Assembly (NCBI GenBank): GCA_964503685.1
Contig: CAZDAW010000101.1
Location: forward strand, 1 to 13,374
Source of the DNA: CAZDAW01 sp964503685
GTDB lineage: Bacteria; Chloroflexota; Anaerolineae; Anaerolineales; Anaerolineaceae
Length of the DNA: 13,374 nt
Reading direction: 5' to 3'
How positions within the stretch are numbered: the first letter of the stretch is position 1; the number at the start of each line of letters is the position of its first letter. Below, piece after piece: positions 6,560-13,374 of the stretch. Below the pieces are notes generated by a model. That model was not told where the DNA came from. It searched no databases and saw nothing but the letters and a program-made list of their open reading frames with translations. The translations under genes and the position numbers were made by a program.

Positions 6560-6697
6560 ATGTCTCAAAAACCGATTACCCAACAATCTATTTATACAAA
6601 AATAACATGTGAGTTATGGTATGCGAAATAAAAAAATCGCTGCATTACCCAGGAAATTGCAGATCAGGCAGATATCAAAATGATCAGCCGGGTTTGA
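6560..6697 (+). pseudogene. Remnant of a TetR-family regulator gene (N-terminal HTH only)
   Basis: An ATG with SD GGAGGTGA (6-nt spacing) encodes MSQKPITQQSIYTKITCEL and then WYAK before a TAA at 6629-6631. In the same frame, translation past this stop reads KNRCITQEIADQADIK, then MISRV and a TGA at 6695. The spacing from the first helix (SIYTKITCELWYAK) to TQEIADQADI matches the DNA-binding domain of TetR regulators, where helix one ends LF..KG and TT..EIA..AGI follows. The first stop falls where the family glycine would be. After the second stop no family similarity is visible and no ligand-binding domain exists. I conclude a gene lost by nonsense change and deletion. A short functional 23-residue peptide is the alternative. 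Similarity is by eye only. Confidence 0.5.
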
Positions 6698-6757
6698 AAC
6701 CGGGATAATAATTCTGAAATGATGACTTATCTGCTTATGGCCTCTGCAAGAGATTGT

Positions 6758-6816
6758 CAACCGACAGTGAATGGAGTAAGATCGTGATAAAGATAAATGT
6801 CATCACAACCGACAGT
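6758..6816 (+). repeat. Direct repeat CAACCGACAGT, two copies
   Basis: The 11-base sequence occurs at 6758-6768 and 6806-6816, 48 bases apart start to start. Each copy is followed by a similar AA..GAG stretch, so the repeated unit may be about 19 bases with mismatches. Possibly a small duplication between the regulator remnant and the HAD gene. Confidence 0.55.
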
Positions 6817-6837
6817 CAACCGAGGAGAAAAATCGCC

Positions 6838-7443
6838 ATGATCCGGGCTATTATCTGGGATATGGGCGGCGTTCTGTTGCGAACTATAGACCCTGCCCCA
6901 CGCATCAAGCTTGCTGCACAACTGGGACTCTCTCGCCAGGATATAGAGAAAACTGTATTCGAAGATGAGTGGAGTAAAAAAGCGGAAATTGGCGAGATAA
7001 CAACGGAAGAACGAAACCAACACCTTATGAAAGCTCTCGGAATTACAGGTAATTTTGAAGATTTCGAGAAGGAATTTTGGGGCGGTGATCGTCTGGATAG
7101 CGACCTTGTAGAATATATTAAAAAACTGCGCCACACGTATCAGACTGCTCTGCTCAGCAATGCCTGGGATAATTTGCGGGCAAATATCCAGCACCGTTGG
7201 AAAATTGCAGATATCTTCGATGAAATGATCATTTCAGCAGAAGTGGGTATGGCAAAACCTGATCCGCGTATTTATCAATTAGCTTTAAGTCGGCTAAAAG
7301 TGTCCCCTGAAGAAGCAGTGTTCATCGACGATTTTGAGAGAAATATCATCGGGGCTCAGACAGTTGGCTTGCATACAATCCACTTCAAGACAGTCACACA
7401 AACCAGGATGGATCTGGACATCTTATTGAAAGACAACCATTAG
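6838..7443 (+). CDS. HAD-superfamily hydrolase, subfamily IA-like
   Basis: A cytoplasmic phosphatase-like protein of 201 residues. Motif I is WDMGGVL with the nucleophile D8, motif II is LLSNAWDN with S107, motif III is K140 in MAKPDPRIY, and motif IV is FIDDFERN with D164 and D165. A helical cap lies between motifs I and II (about residues 15-85). This matches the HAD-IA variant 3 group that includes YihX-like phosphatases and epoxide hydrolase N-domains. The usual second Asp of motif I is glycine (G10), which is common in this subgroup but removes the canonical general acid. I chose ATG 6838, with AGGAG 10 nt upstream, because family members start just before motif I. GTG 6784, with GGAG 7 nt upstream, would add 18 residues. 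It stands alone between a regulator remnant and its own terminator; the substrate is unknown. Confidence 0.88.
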   Translation: MIRAIIWDMGGVLLRTIDPAPRIKLAAQLGLSRQDIEKTVFEDEWSKKAEIGEITTEERNQHLMKALGITGNFEDFEKEFWGGDRLDSDLVEYIKKLRHTYQTALLSNAWDNLRANIQHRWKIADIFDEMIISAEVGMAKPDPRIYQLALSRLKVSPEEAVFIDDFERNIIGAQTVGLHTIHFKTVTQTRMDLDILLKDNH

Positions 7444-7471
7444 AATTTAAATTTTCTTGAACACAGATCAT

Positions 7472-7510
7472 AAAAGCCCTCGAAAATCATTCTTGACATC
7501 GGGGGCTTTT
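7472..7510 (+). terminator. Intrinsic terminator after the HAD gene
   Basis: AAAAGCCCTCG (7472-7482) pairs with CGGGGGCTTTT (7500-7510) over 11 bp including one U-G pair, with a 17-nt loop. The right arm ends in TTTT, then GTTAT. Confidence 0.8.
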
Positions 7511-7532
7511 GTTATCATAATCAAGGCGCAAA

Positions 7533-7561
7533 TGGCCACCTAAATTATTTTGTGATATGCT
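7533..7561 (+). promoter_or_regulatory. Weak extended -10 promoter candidate for the signalling operon
   Basis: TGGCCA (7533-7538) and TATGCT (7556-7561) are 17 bp apart, with TGA directly before the -10. Both boxes are only 4/6 to consensus. The position after a terminator and before the 7615 gene, plus the extended -10, are the supporting points. Confidence 0.35.
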
Positions 7562-7614
7562 TTAAAGTAATGAAGTAAATCGACATTTATCAATAAGGCT
7601 AAGGAGCAGAATTC

Positions 7615-8835
7615 ATGGCAAACCGAATACTGGCCGTCGATGATAATGTGGTTAACCTGAAACTGGTTTCGGCGACACTTACCAACGCCGGATATGAAGT
7701 CTACACAGCCGAAAGTGGACAAGAAGCGTTGGCAAGAGTCAATCAAATTCTTCCCGACCTAGTAATTCTGGATGTGATGATGCCGGAGATGGACGGTTAT
7801 GAAGTTTGCCGTAGTTTACGAAAAAATCCGATCACTGCTCACATTCCAATCATGATGTTGACAGCGCACGACACGTTGGAAGACAAAATTAAAGGTTTTG
7901 ACGCCGGCGCTGATGAATATGTGACCAAGCCATTCCAGCCAGCCGAATTACAAGTCAGGGTGAAAGTATTATTAAGGCGGATTGCGCCAGCAGAAATAAC
8001 CAAACAGGCAAGCATGGATGGTAAAGTCATTTCTGTGTTTTCACTTCGTGGAGGAGTCGGGGTATCAACTCTGGCCGCTAATTTGGCGGCGGGGTTAACA
8101 CAACTATGGGGACGCCCGGCAGTGCTTGTTGATCTCGCTTTGGTCAGCGGGCAAAGCGCGTTGATGTTTAACCTGGCTCTCAAAACCACCTGGGCAGACC
8201 TATCCAATGTTCAAGCCAGCGAAATAGATGGGGATTTAATTGATAATATCCTTTTACGGCATGATTCTGGAACAATGATCCTGGCTTCGCCCCGCCGACC
8301 TGATCAAGCTGAATTTTTAGACGCCGAAAAAATCTCAAAAACCATCCAACTCCTTCGAGAACGCTACCATTATGTCGTTCTCGATCTACCTCATGACTTC
8401 AGCGAGACCACTCTGGCCGGGTTGGATAGCTCAAGAGAAATCCTGATCACCCTTGCGCCTGAACTGGCGTCCATCCGCTCTTCAGCATGCGCTCTGGATG
8501 TTTTCAACGGTTTGCAATATTCTCGCGAACAGATCCGGCTGGTGTTGAACTGGACATTTGAGAGACGAGGTTTAGCGCGTAAAGATATCGAGACAGCTTT
8601 GAAACAACCCATCGAGCTGGTCATTCCTTTTTCACCTGACACATTTGTATCTGCAATCAATTTCGGAGTGCCGCCAGTTATCGGAGCGCCCGAAAGACCA
8701 ATCGCCGCATTATTTGAAGATTACGCTTTCATGCTCAGCAAAAGCGAACATCAAAAGCAACGTCCTGTTGCCCCAACTAATGCATGGTTAAGGGTTGAAC
8801 GGCGGATGCAGACACGCCGTCAGAAACGCGAATAA
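7615..8835 (+). CDS. Response regulator fused to CpaE/TadZ-like MinD-family ATPase
   Basis: This 406-residue protein begins with a complete receiver domain (about 1-122): acidic pair D9/D10, phospho-acceptor D53 in VILDVMMPEMDGYEV, T83 and K105. A short linker leads to a SIMIBI/MinD-like ATPase domain (about 135-385). The P-loop is SLRGGVGVST (R145 to T152): the ParA signature lysine is Arg and the phosphate-binding lysine is Val. Further motifs are VLVDLAL with D173 and VVLDLPHD with D257. CpaE/TadZ proteins have the same REC-ATPase order and often lack P-loop lysines; they localise Tad/Flp pilus assembly at the pole. No other pilus genes are in the window, so a pilus role is inference. The start has SD AAGGAG with 8-nt spacing. 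It lies 8 nt upstream of the hybrid kinase, whose phosphate it probably receives. The C-terminal tail is basic (RVERRMQTRRQKRE). Confidence 0.88.
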   Translation: MANRILAVDDNVVNLKLVSATLTNAGYEVYTAESGQEALARVNQILPDLVILDVMMPEMDGYEVCRSLRKNPITAHIPIMMLTAHDTLEDKIKGFDAGADEYVTKPFQPAELQVRVKVLLRRIAPAEITKQASMDGKVISVFSLRGGVGVSTLAANLAAGLTQLWGRPAVLVDLALVSGQSALMFNLALKTTWADLSNVQASEIDGDLIDNILLRHDSGTMILASPRRPDQAEFLDAEKISKTIQLLRERYHYVVLDLPHDFSETTLAGLDSSREILITLAPELASIRSSACALDVFNGLQYSREQIRLVLNWTFERRGLARKDIETALKQPIELVIPFSPDTFVSAINFGVPPVIGAPERPIAALFEDYAFMLSKSEHQKQRPVAPTNAWLRVERRMQTRRQKRE

Positions 8836-8843
8836 TAAATACT

Positions 8844-11800
8844 ATGCCCGATCAATCCATCAAATTGACAGATGGGAAAGTAAGCCAAGATAAACCGGAT
8901 ATTCTCCTTGTAATTAATCGCCAGGGGGATGTTCTTCAAATACAGGGAAACATTAATACCCCTGGTTCAATTATCAGTAAAAAGGATATTGGAAAGAATA
9001 TTTCTGAGGTTTTCCCCCCCGAAATAGCAAAAGAATTAGAGTACTCAATCAGCATAGTCGCTGAGACGCAAAATCTGGACACCTTTACATTCCAGGGACA
9101 TTTCAATCGAGAAAACAGGGAATATACCGCCCGTGTCATACCTGGCGCAGCGGATCAAGTTTTATTATTGCTGACAGATATCACTGATCACCAACGCACA
9201 ATTAGATTTCTAAAGAATCGGCTGCGTGAAGTTTCAGTACTCAATCGAATCACGGCATTTTCGACCTCGGCTTTGCAAACCGAATCGGTCTTACAAATCA
9301 TCTGCACCGAACTGGCGCAGGCTTTGAACATGCCTCAAGCGACAGTCGGAATGCTCAACCCCGAAAAAAGCCAGATCACAATCGTCGCTGAATATTATGA
9401 AGAGGGAAGAACCTCTGTTATGGGCAATATTATTCCATTATGGAACAATTCTCCTGCTCAATTCATCATTGATAAACACACCCCGCTTGTGATCTCCGAC
9501 GTCAGGGTTGATCCGCAAATGCAATTCGTTCAAGATATTTTTACCCAGGAAGATGTTACTGCACTCCTTTACGCGCCGATATTTCTAAAAAATCAGGTCG
9601 TCGGTTTGCTGGGGTTAAATTCGACTGAAAAGCGTTTCTTTTCCGAAGATGAAATAGCCCTTGTTCAAGATGTGGCATCCATTACGAGCCAGACACTCGA
9701 AAAAATCCAGCTTTATTCAGATATACAGCAAGAACTCGTCACACGACGAAAAGTCGAAGAGGAGTTGGCGCGCCGCGAACGCTATCTTTCGGCGCTGGCA
9801 GAAGTGCAGCAAATTCTATTATTAACAGATTCCGATCACTTCCCTAAAAAACCTCTCGAAATACTTGGCAAAGTTTCAGGAGCAAGCCGGGTTTATATCT
9901 TTCACAATCACTACGATGAAACAGGTCAATTATTGACCGATCTGCACAGTGAATGGGTAGCAGAAAACGTTGTATCTAAATTAAACGCTTCCAACCTGGT
10001 AAACATGCCTTTCGCAACCATTTTGCCTCGCTGGACCAAGATACTCAGCGAAGGCGGTATCATTCAGGGAAGCATTGAAGAATTCCCAGTAGAAGAGCAG
10101 GATTTTCTAAGCACTTTTAATATAAGCTCTCTTCTCATAATACCTCTGATTGTCCATAACGATTTTTACGGTTTCATCGGTTTTGACACTTGCGATCAGA
10201 TCAGAATATGGACAAAAGCCGAGATAGATTTACTGAGCGCATCAGCAGCAGCCATATCGGCTGCGCTGGAACGCAGGCATGTAACACAATCACTCAGAAA
10301 GAGCGAAGCGCATTATCGCGGACTGGTAGAAACTCAGGCAGATCTAATCACCCGAATAGCGCCTGATGGCGCGTTTACTTTTGTCAATGATGCTTATTGT
10401 AAAAAATTTGGTAAAAATCGCGAGGAATTGATCGGGCATTCTTTCACCCCCCTGGTGCATCCTGACGATCTTGATGACACCATAGATGCCATGAAAAACC
10501 TCGATATCCCACCTTATCGCATTACCATTGAACAACGTGCATTCACTATCGATGGTTGGCGCTGGATTGCCTGGGAAGAGTACGCTATCAAGGATCGTAG
10601 TGGAAAAACGCTGGAAATTCAATCCGTTGGGAGGGATATCACCGAGCGCAGACAAACCGAACAGGCTCTTCGGAAAAGTGAAGAATCCATCCGCGAATTG
10701 TATAACATAACCTCTTCGCAAGAAATGGGATTCTCTGAAAAAATACAGGCATTACTCAAAATGGGATGCCGTCATTTTGGTCTCGATAATGGCATTCTGT
10801 TACAAGTAAAAGGGAAACAATGCCAGGTCATCGAAATTTATTCACCCAACAACCTGACGTCACGCGGAGAATTATTCAATTATGCAGATACATGTTGGCA
10901 AGAAGTATTGCAGGCCAATGGTCCTGTCAGCTTTGAACAAATCGACATCCATCATAAACGGCACCCCTGTTATCAGACAGACAGGCTCGAATCTTATATG
11001 GCAACACCTGTTACCGCTGCCAATGAAATCTTTGGCCTGCTTGATTTCTCTAGCCCATCGCCGCATTCCGAGCCGTTCACATCTGTAGAATACGAATATA
11101 TCCGTTTAATAGCCCAATGGATAGGCAGTGAAATCGAACGAGAACGCTATACCCTTCAATTGCAAGCTTCGGCTGCAGAAATCGCCAAGAAGAATCGCGC
11201 TCTGGCCGAAGCCCGCGATGAAGCATTGGATGCTTCGCAATTGAAATCTGAATTTCTGGCAACTATGAGCCATGAAATTCGCACCCCGATGAATGCAATA
11301 ATCGGGATGACTGAATTGTTATTAAAAACAACATTGAATTCTGAACAGATTGAATATGCCACAACAGTGCGCAATTCAGCAAATATATTGTTGAGTATCA
11401 TCAACGACATATTGGATTACTCCAGAATAGAAGCCGGCAAACTGACGCTAGACAACGTTGATTTTGATCTTCCGATAATCATTGAAAGGACGGTTGATAT
11501 TTTTGCTCCGAAGGAGCGCGAAAAGAATCTGTCTTTGATGATGTACATATCACCAGAAATTCCGAAACGGTTACGCGGCGATCCGGTGCGCGTTCACCAA
11601 GTTCTTATTAATCTCATCAGCAACGCAGTAAAGTTTACCGATCAGGGAGAAATTATTGTCAATGCAACATTAACCCAAAAAACCAATGACCATGTCATGA
11701 TCCGTTTTTCAGTGGAAGATACCGGCATTGGCCTTTCGGCGCAAGCTCGCAAGCGTATATTCCAACCTTTTACTCAGGCAGATGGAAGCATTACACGAAA

Positions 11801-13235
11801 ATATGGGGGTACCGGCCTGGGACTTTCGATTGTCAAGCGCCTAGTAGAGATGATGAATGGAGAAGCCGGGGTTGATAGCGAAGAAGGTAAAGGATCAACT
11901 TTCTGGTTTACTGCCTCTTTTGAAATAGCCGAGGATCATCTGGTTGATGATAAACTGACCCCCGCGTTCGATGAAAATTTGATCAACACTCGGATTTTAA
12001 TTGTCGAAGATAGCCCACGTCATACAGAAATTATCGCGAAATACTTGCAGTCGTGGAATCTGCACTGTGATTGCGCCAGAAACGGGAAAGAGGCGCTGGA
12101 TATGCTGCTGAAGGCGGCTGTAGAAAATCATCCATATCAGATAGCTATTATCGATCTTGTAATGGAATCAATGGATGGCTATGACCTTGCCCATCAAATA
12201 AAAAAAGAACCTTCCATTGCTTCCACGAAGCTAATTCTTCTTACAGCTTATTATGGAGAAGATCAGGACAAACTGGCTTCTGAAGCAGGGTTTGCAGCAT
12301 GGATATGCAAACCGATCAAAGTATCACATTTCTATGACGTAATTACCAATGTGATTTGCTCCGAAACCGCCCTTTCCTCAAACGCCTCCAGCGCTCAAAA
12401 GACCGATTCTTCCACTACATCCTGTAGTAAAAATACCAATTCAAAAGGACTCATTTTATTAGTCGAAGACAACCCGGTCAACCAGAAACTGGTTCGTAAA
12501 CAACTTGAAAAGATCGGTTTCTCCGTTCAAGTTGTTGATACCGGACGCAAGGCCGTAGAGGAATATATTAAGAATTCTAAAGACTATCAATTGATTTTAA
12601 TGGACTGCCAGATGCCCGTTATGGATGGTTTTGAAGCAACCCGCATAATTCGTAAAACAGAGATATCCAGTAACCATCATATTCCCATTATAGCCATGAC
12701 AGCCAATACAACTCAAGAGGATCGAAAATCCTGCCTTTCAGCCGGCATGGATGACTATGTGAGCAAACCTGTCAACGTGGAAACTGTTACCCGGATATTA
12801 GATCGCTGGCTTTATACCGAAAGATTAAGAACGGGCAATGGTTCAGGTTCCCAGAGTGAAAGCATGCCGCAGTTCAAAACAATCGATGAACAAATCATTC
12901 AGAGTATTCGTTCGTTACAGGCAAACGGCCAGCCTGATCTGTTGACCGATCTGATCGATACTTACTTCAAAGAATCGGCCGAAGCCCTGGAATTTATCGA
13001 AAAAGCCATCGAAACGACTGACTTCAATCTATTATTGCTCAAGTCGCATGATTTGAATGGCGGCAGCCGTAATATGGGTGCGATTGCTCTGGCCGAGTTG
13101 TGCCGCAGATTGGAACTTCAGGCCCGAAATGGCGCTCTCGAAAATGCCAATAAAATATTCCAGGAAATCAAACAGGAGTATCAACAGGTAAAAGAAGCTC
13201 TCGAACAGCAACGCGCCAGTAAAAACCTGGTTTAA
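8844..13235 (+). CDS. Multi-sensor hybrid histidine kinase (PAS-GAF-GAF-PAS-GAF-HisKA-HATPase-REC-REC-HPt)
   Basis: This is a 1463-residue soluble sensor kinase with no transmembrane segment or signal peptide. By eye the domains are: PAS-like (20-118), GAF (133-290), GAF-like (311-477), PAS (486-609, ending in GRDITERR), GAF (612-772), coiled coil, HisKA with H810 in ATMSHEIRTPMN, and an HATPase domain. The HATPase has its N box at N923/N927, G1 DTGIG at 959-963, then FQPF and GGTGLGLS. REC1 has D1056 and acceptor D1104 in IIDLVMESMDGYD. REC2 has acceptor D1254 in LMDCQMPVMDGFE. The HPt domain has H1402 in SHDLNGGSRNMGA. The order implies an internal His-Asp-His relay ending on H1402, which could pass phosphate to D53 of the upstream REC-TadZ protein. 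The HPt motif has Asn where Lys is usual (HxLKG). The start lacks an SD and is 8 nt after the preceding stop, so translation is probably coupled. Ligands are unknown. Confidence 0.93.
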   Translation: MPDQSIKLTDGKVSQDKPDILLVINRQGDVLQIQGNINTPGSIISKKDIGKNISEVFPPEIAKELEYSISIVAETQNLDTFTFQGHFNRENREYTARVIPGAADQVLLLLTDITDHQRTIRFLKNRLREVSVLNRITAFSTSALQTESVLQIICTELAQALNMPQATVGMLNPEKSQITIVAEYYEEGRTSVMGNIIPLWNNSPAQFIIDKHTPLVISDVRVDPQMQFVQDIFTQEDVTALLYAPIFLKNQVVGLLGLNSTEKRFFSEDEIALVQDVASITSQTLEKIQLYSDIQQELVTRRKVEEELARRERYLSALAEVQQILLLTDSDHFPKKPLEILGKVSGASRVYIFHNHYDETGQLLTDLHSEWVAENVVSKLNASNLVNMPFATILPRWTKILSEGGIIQGSIEEFPVEEQDFLSTFNISSLLIIPLIVHNDFYGFIGFDTCDQIRIWTKAEIDLLSASAAAISAALERRHVTQSLRKSEAHYRGLVETQADLITRIAPDGAFTFVNDAYCKKFGKNREELIGHSFTPLVHPDDLDDTIDAMKNLDIPPYRITIEQRAFTIDGWRWIAWEEYAIKDRSGKTLEIQSVGRDITERRQTEQALRKSEESIRELYNITSSQEMGFSEKIQALLKMGCRHFGLDNGILLQVKGKQCQVIEIYSPNNLTSRGELFNYADTCWQEVLQANGPVSFEQIDIHHKRHPCYQTDRLESYMATPVTAANEIFGLLDFSSPSPHSEPFTSVEYEYIRLIAQWIGSEIERERYTLQLQASAAEIAKKNRALAEARDEALDASQLKSEFLATMSHEIRTPMNAIIGMTELLLKTTLNSEQIEYATTVRNSANILLSIINDILDYSRIEAGKLTLDNVDFDLPIIIERTVDIFAPKEREKNLSLMMYISPEIPKRLRGDPVRVHQVLINLISNAVKFTDQGEIIVNATLTQKTNDHVMIRFSVEDTGIGLSAQARKRIFQPFTQADGSITRKYGGTGLGLSIVKRLVEMMNGEAGVDSEEGKGSTFWFTASFEIAEDHLVDDKLTPAFDENLINTRILIVEDSPRHTEIIAKYLQSWNLHCDCARNGKEALDMLLKAAVENHPYQIAIIDLVMESMDGYDLAHQIKKEPSIASTKLILLTAYYGEDQDKLASEAGFAAWICKPIKVSHFYDVITNVICSETALSSNASSAQKTDSSTTSCSKNTNSKGLILLVEDNPVNQKLVRKQLEKIGFSVQVVDTGRKAVEEYIKNSKDYQLILMDCQMPVMDGFEATRIIRKTEISSNHHIPIIAMTANTTQEDRKSCLSAGMDDYVSKPVNVETVTRILDRWLYTERLRTGNGSGSQSESMPQFKTIDEQIIQSIRSLQANGQPDLLTDLIDTYFKESAEALEFIEKAIETTDFNLLLLKSHDLNGGSRNMGAIALAELCRRLELQARNGALENANKIFQEIKQEYQQVKEALEQQRASKNLV

Positions 13236-13239
13236 AATC

Positions 13240-13259
13240 AAATTGAATGCAATCAATTT
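13240..13259. repeat. AT-rich inverted repeat after the kinase gene
   Basis: AAATTGA (13240-13246) and TCAATTT (13253-13259) form a 7-bp stem with a 6-nt loop, 4 nt after the kinase stop and just before the tRNA promoter. It could be a weak terminator or a dyad binding site. It is too AT-rich and lacks a clean T-run, so its role is uncertain. Confidence 0.35.
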
Positions 13260-13260
13260 C

Positions 13261-13289
13261 TTGACCGTTTGCCTGTGCAATGGTAGAAT
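13261..13289 (+). promoter_or_regulatory. Promoter of tRNA-Glu
   Basis: TTGACC (13261-13266) and TAGAAT (13284-13289) are each 5/6 to consensus, with 17 bp between them. TGG precedes the -10, giving an extended -10. The start site would be near 13296, about 4 nt before the mature tRNA. Confidence 0.75.
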
Positions 13290-13299
13290 GTCCTCTATT

Positions 13300-13374
13300 G
13301 CCCCCATCGTCTAGGGGACCAGGACGCAGCCCTTTCAAGGCTAAAACGAGAGTTCGAATCTCTCTGGGGGCACC
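13300..13374 (+). tRNA. tRNA-Glu (anticodon UUC), last base of CCA outside window
   Basis: The acceptor arms GCCCCCA (13300-13306) and TGGGGGC (13365-13371) pair fully, with discriminator A at 13372 and encoded CC at the window edge. The D arm is GTCTAGGGGACCAGGAC. The anticodon loop CTTTCAA places UUC at 13334-13336. The T arm is GAGAG-TTCGAAT-CTCTC. The anticodon stem CAGCC/GGCTA has four pairs and one C-A mismatch at the 27-43 position. The body matches bacterial tRNA-Glu. Confidence 0.95.

Noticed and set aside
6684..6705. CCGGG.TTTGAAACCGGG as a hairpin or operator
   Set aside because: Arms pair over only a few bases with a one-base loop; likely chance.
6797..6841. 14-codon frame overlapping the HAD start by ATGA, as a coupled upstream peptide
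   Set aside because: Its ATG has no SD, and its length is within chance. It is mentioned only in connection with the direct repeat.
1..13374. CRISPR array, transposase, integrase or phage genes
   Set aside because: No regularly spaced repeats, terminal inverted repeats or mobile-element domains were seen on either strand.

Overview
The window looks like chromosomal DNA of moderate GC from a free-living bacterium. Informational genes dominate, with dense operons, strong Shine-Dalgarno (SD) sites and sigma-70-type promoters. A T-box controlling serS, a YacL-type PIN/TRAM membrane protein beside cysS and rlmB, and a response regulator fused to a CpaE/TadZ-like ATPase next to a giant soluble hybrid kinase together suggest Chloroflexota (Anaerolineae-like) or a related lineage. 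This assignment is inference from gene content; no marker was searched. No phage, insertion sequence or CRISPR array was seen.

Layout. (1) 1-272: 3' end of an MFS transporter. (2) 308-3640 (+): a promoter, then PIN/TRAM protein, cysS and rlmB with gaps of 17 and 3 nt. This is a shortened form of the Firmicutes yacL...cysS-(mrnC)-rlmB order. (3) 3645-3683: a 15-bp perfect hairpin serving as terminator for both converging operons. (4) 3687-6155 (-): serS, a DUF456 membrane protein and a small membrane protein, driven by a near-consensus promoter and a Ser-type T-box leader. (5) 6156-6837: intergenic region. Bases 6156-6297 hold nothing I can assign. From 6298 there is a compact regulatory cassette: promoter, 27-codon Cys-rich leader peptide, intrinsic terminator, hairpin that buries an SD, and the broken start of a TetR-like regulator gene. 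A short direct repeat then leads to (6) a HAD-family hydrolase (6838-7443) with its own terminator. (7) 7533-13235: a two-gene signalling operon, REC-TadZ-like ATPase followed by a 1463-residue kinase carrying PAS, GAF, HisKA, HATPase, two REC and HPt domains. (8) 13261-13374: tRNA-Glu(UUC) with its own promoter; only the last A of CCA lies outside the window.

How the parts work together. Two aminoacyl-tRNA synthetase operons converge; the Ser operon senses uncharged tRNA-Ser through its T-box. The signalling operon is probably a phosphorelay in which the kinase passes phosphate through its own REC and HPt domains to the REC domain of the TadZ-like protein, perhaps controlling pilus or envelope localisation. 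The most unusual part is the 6298-6697 cassette. It has every element of a ribosome-dependent attenuator: a translated leader, a 7-nt antiterminator complement inside the leader's Cys codons, a terminator and an SD-masking hairpin. Yet it now ends in a broken regulator gene.
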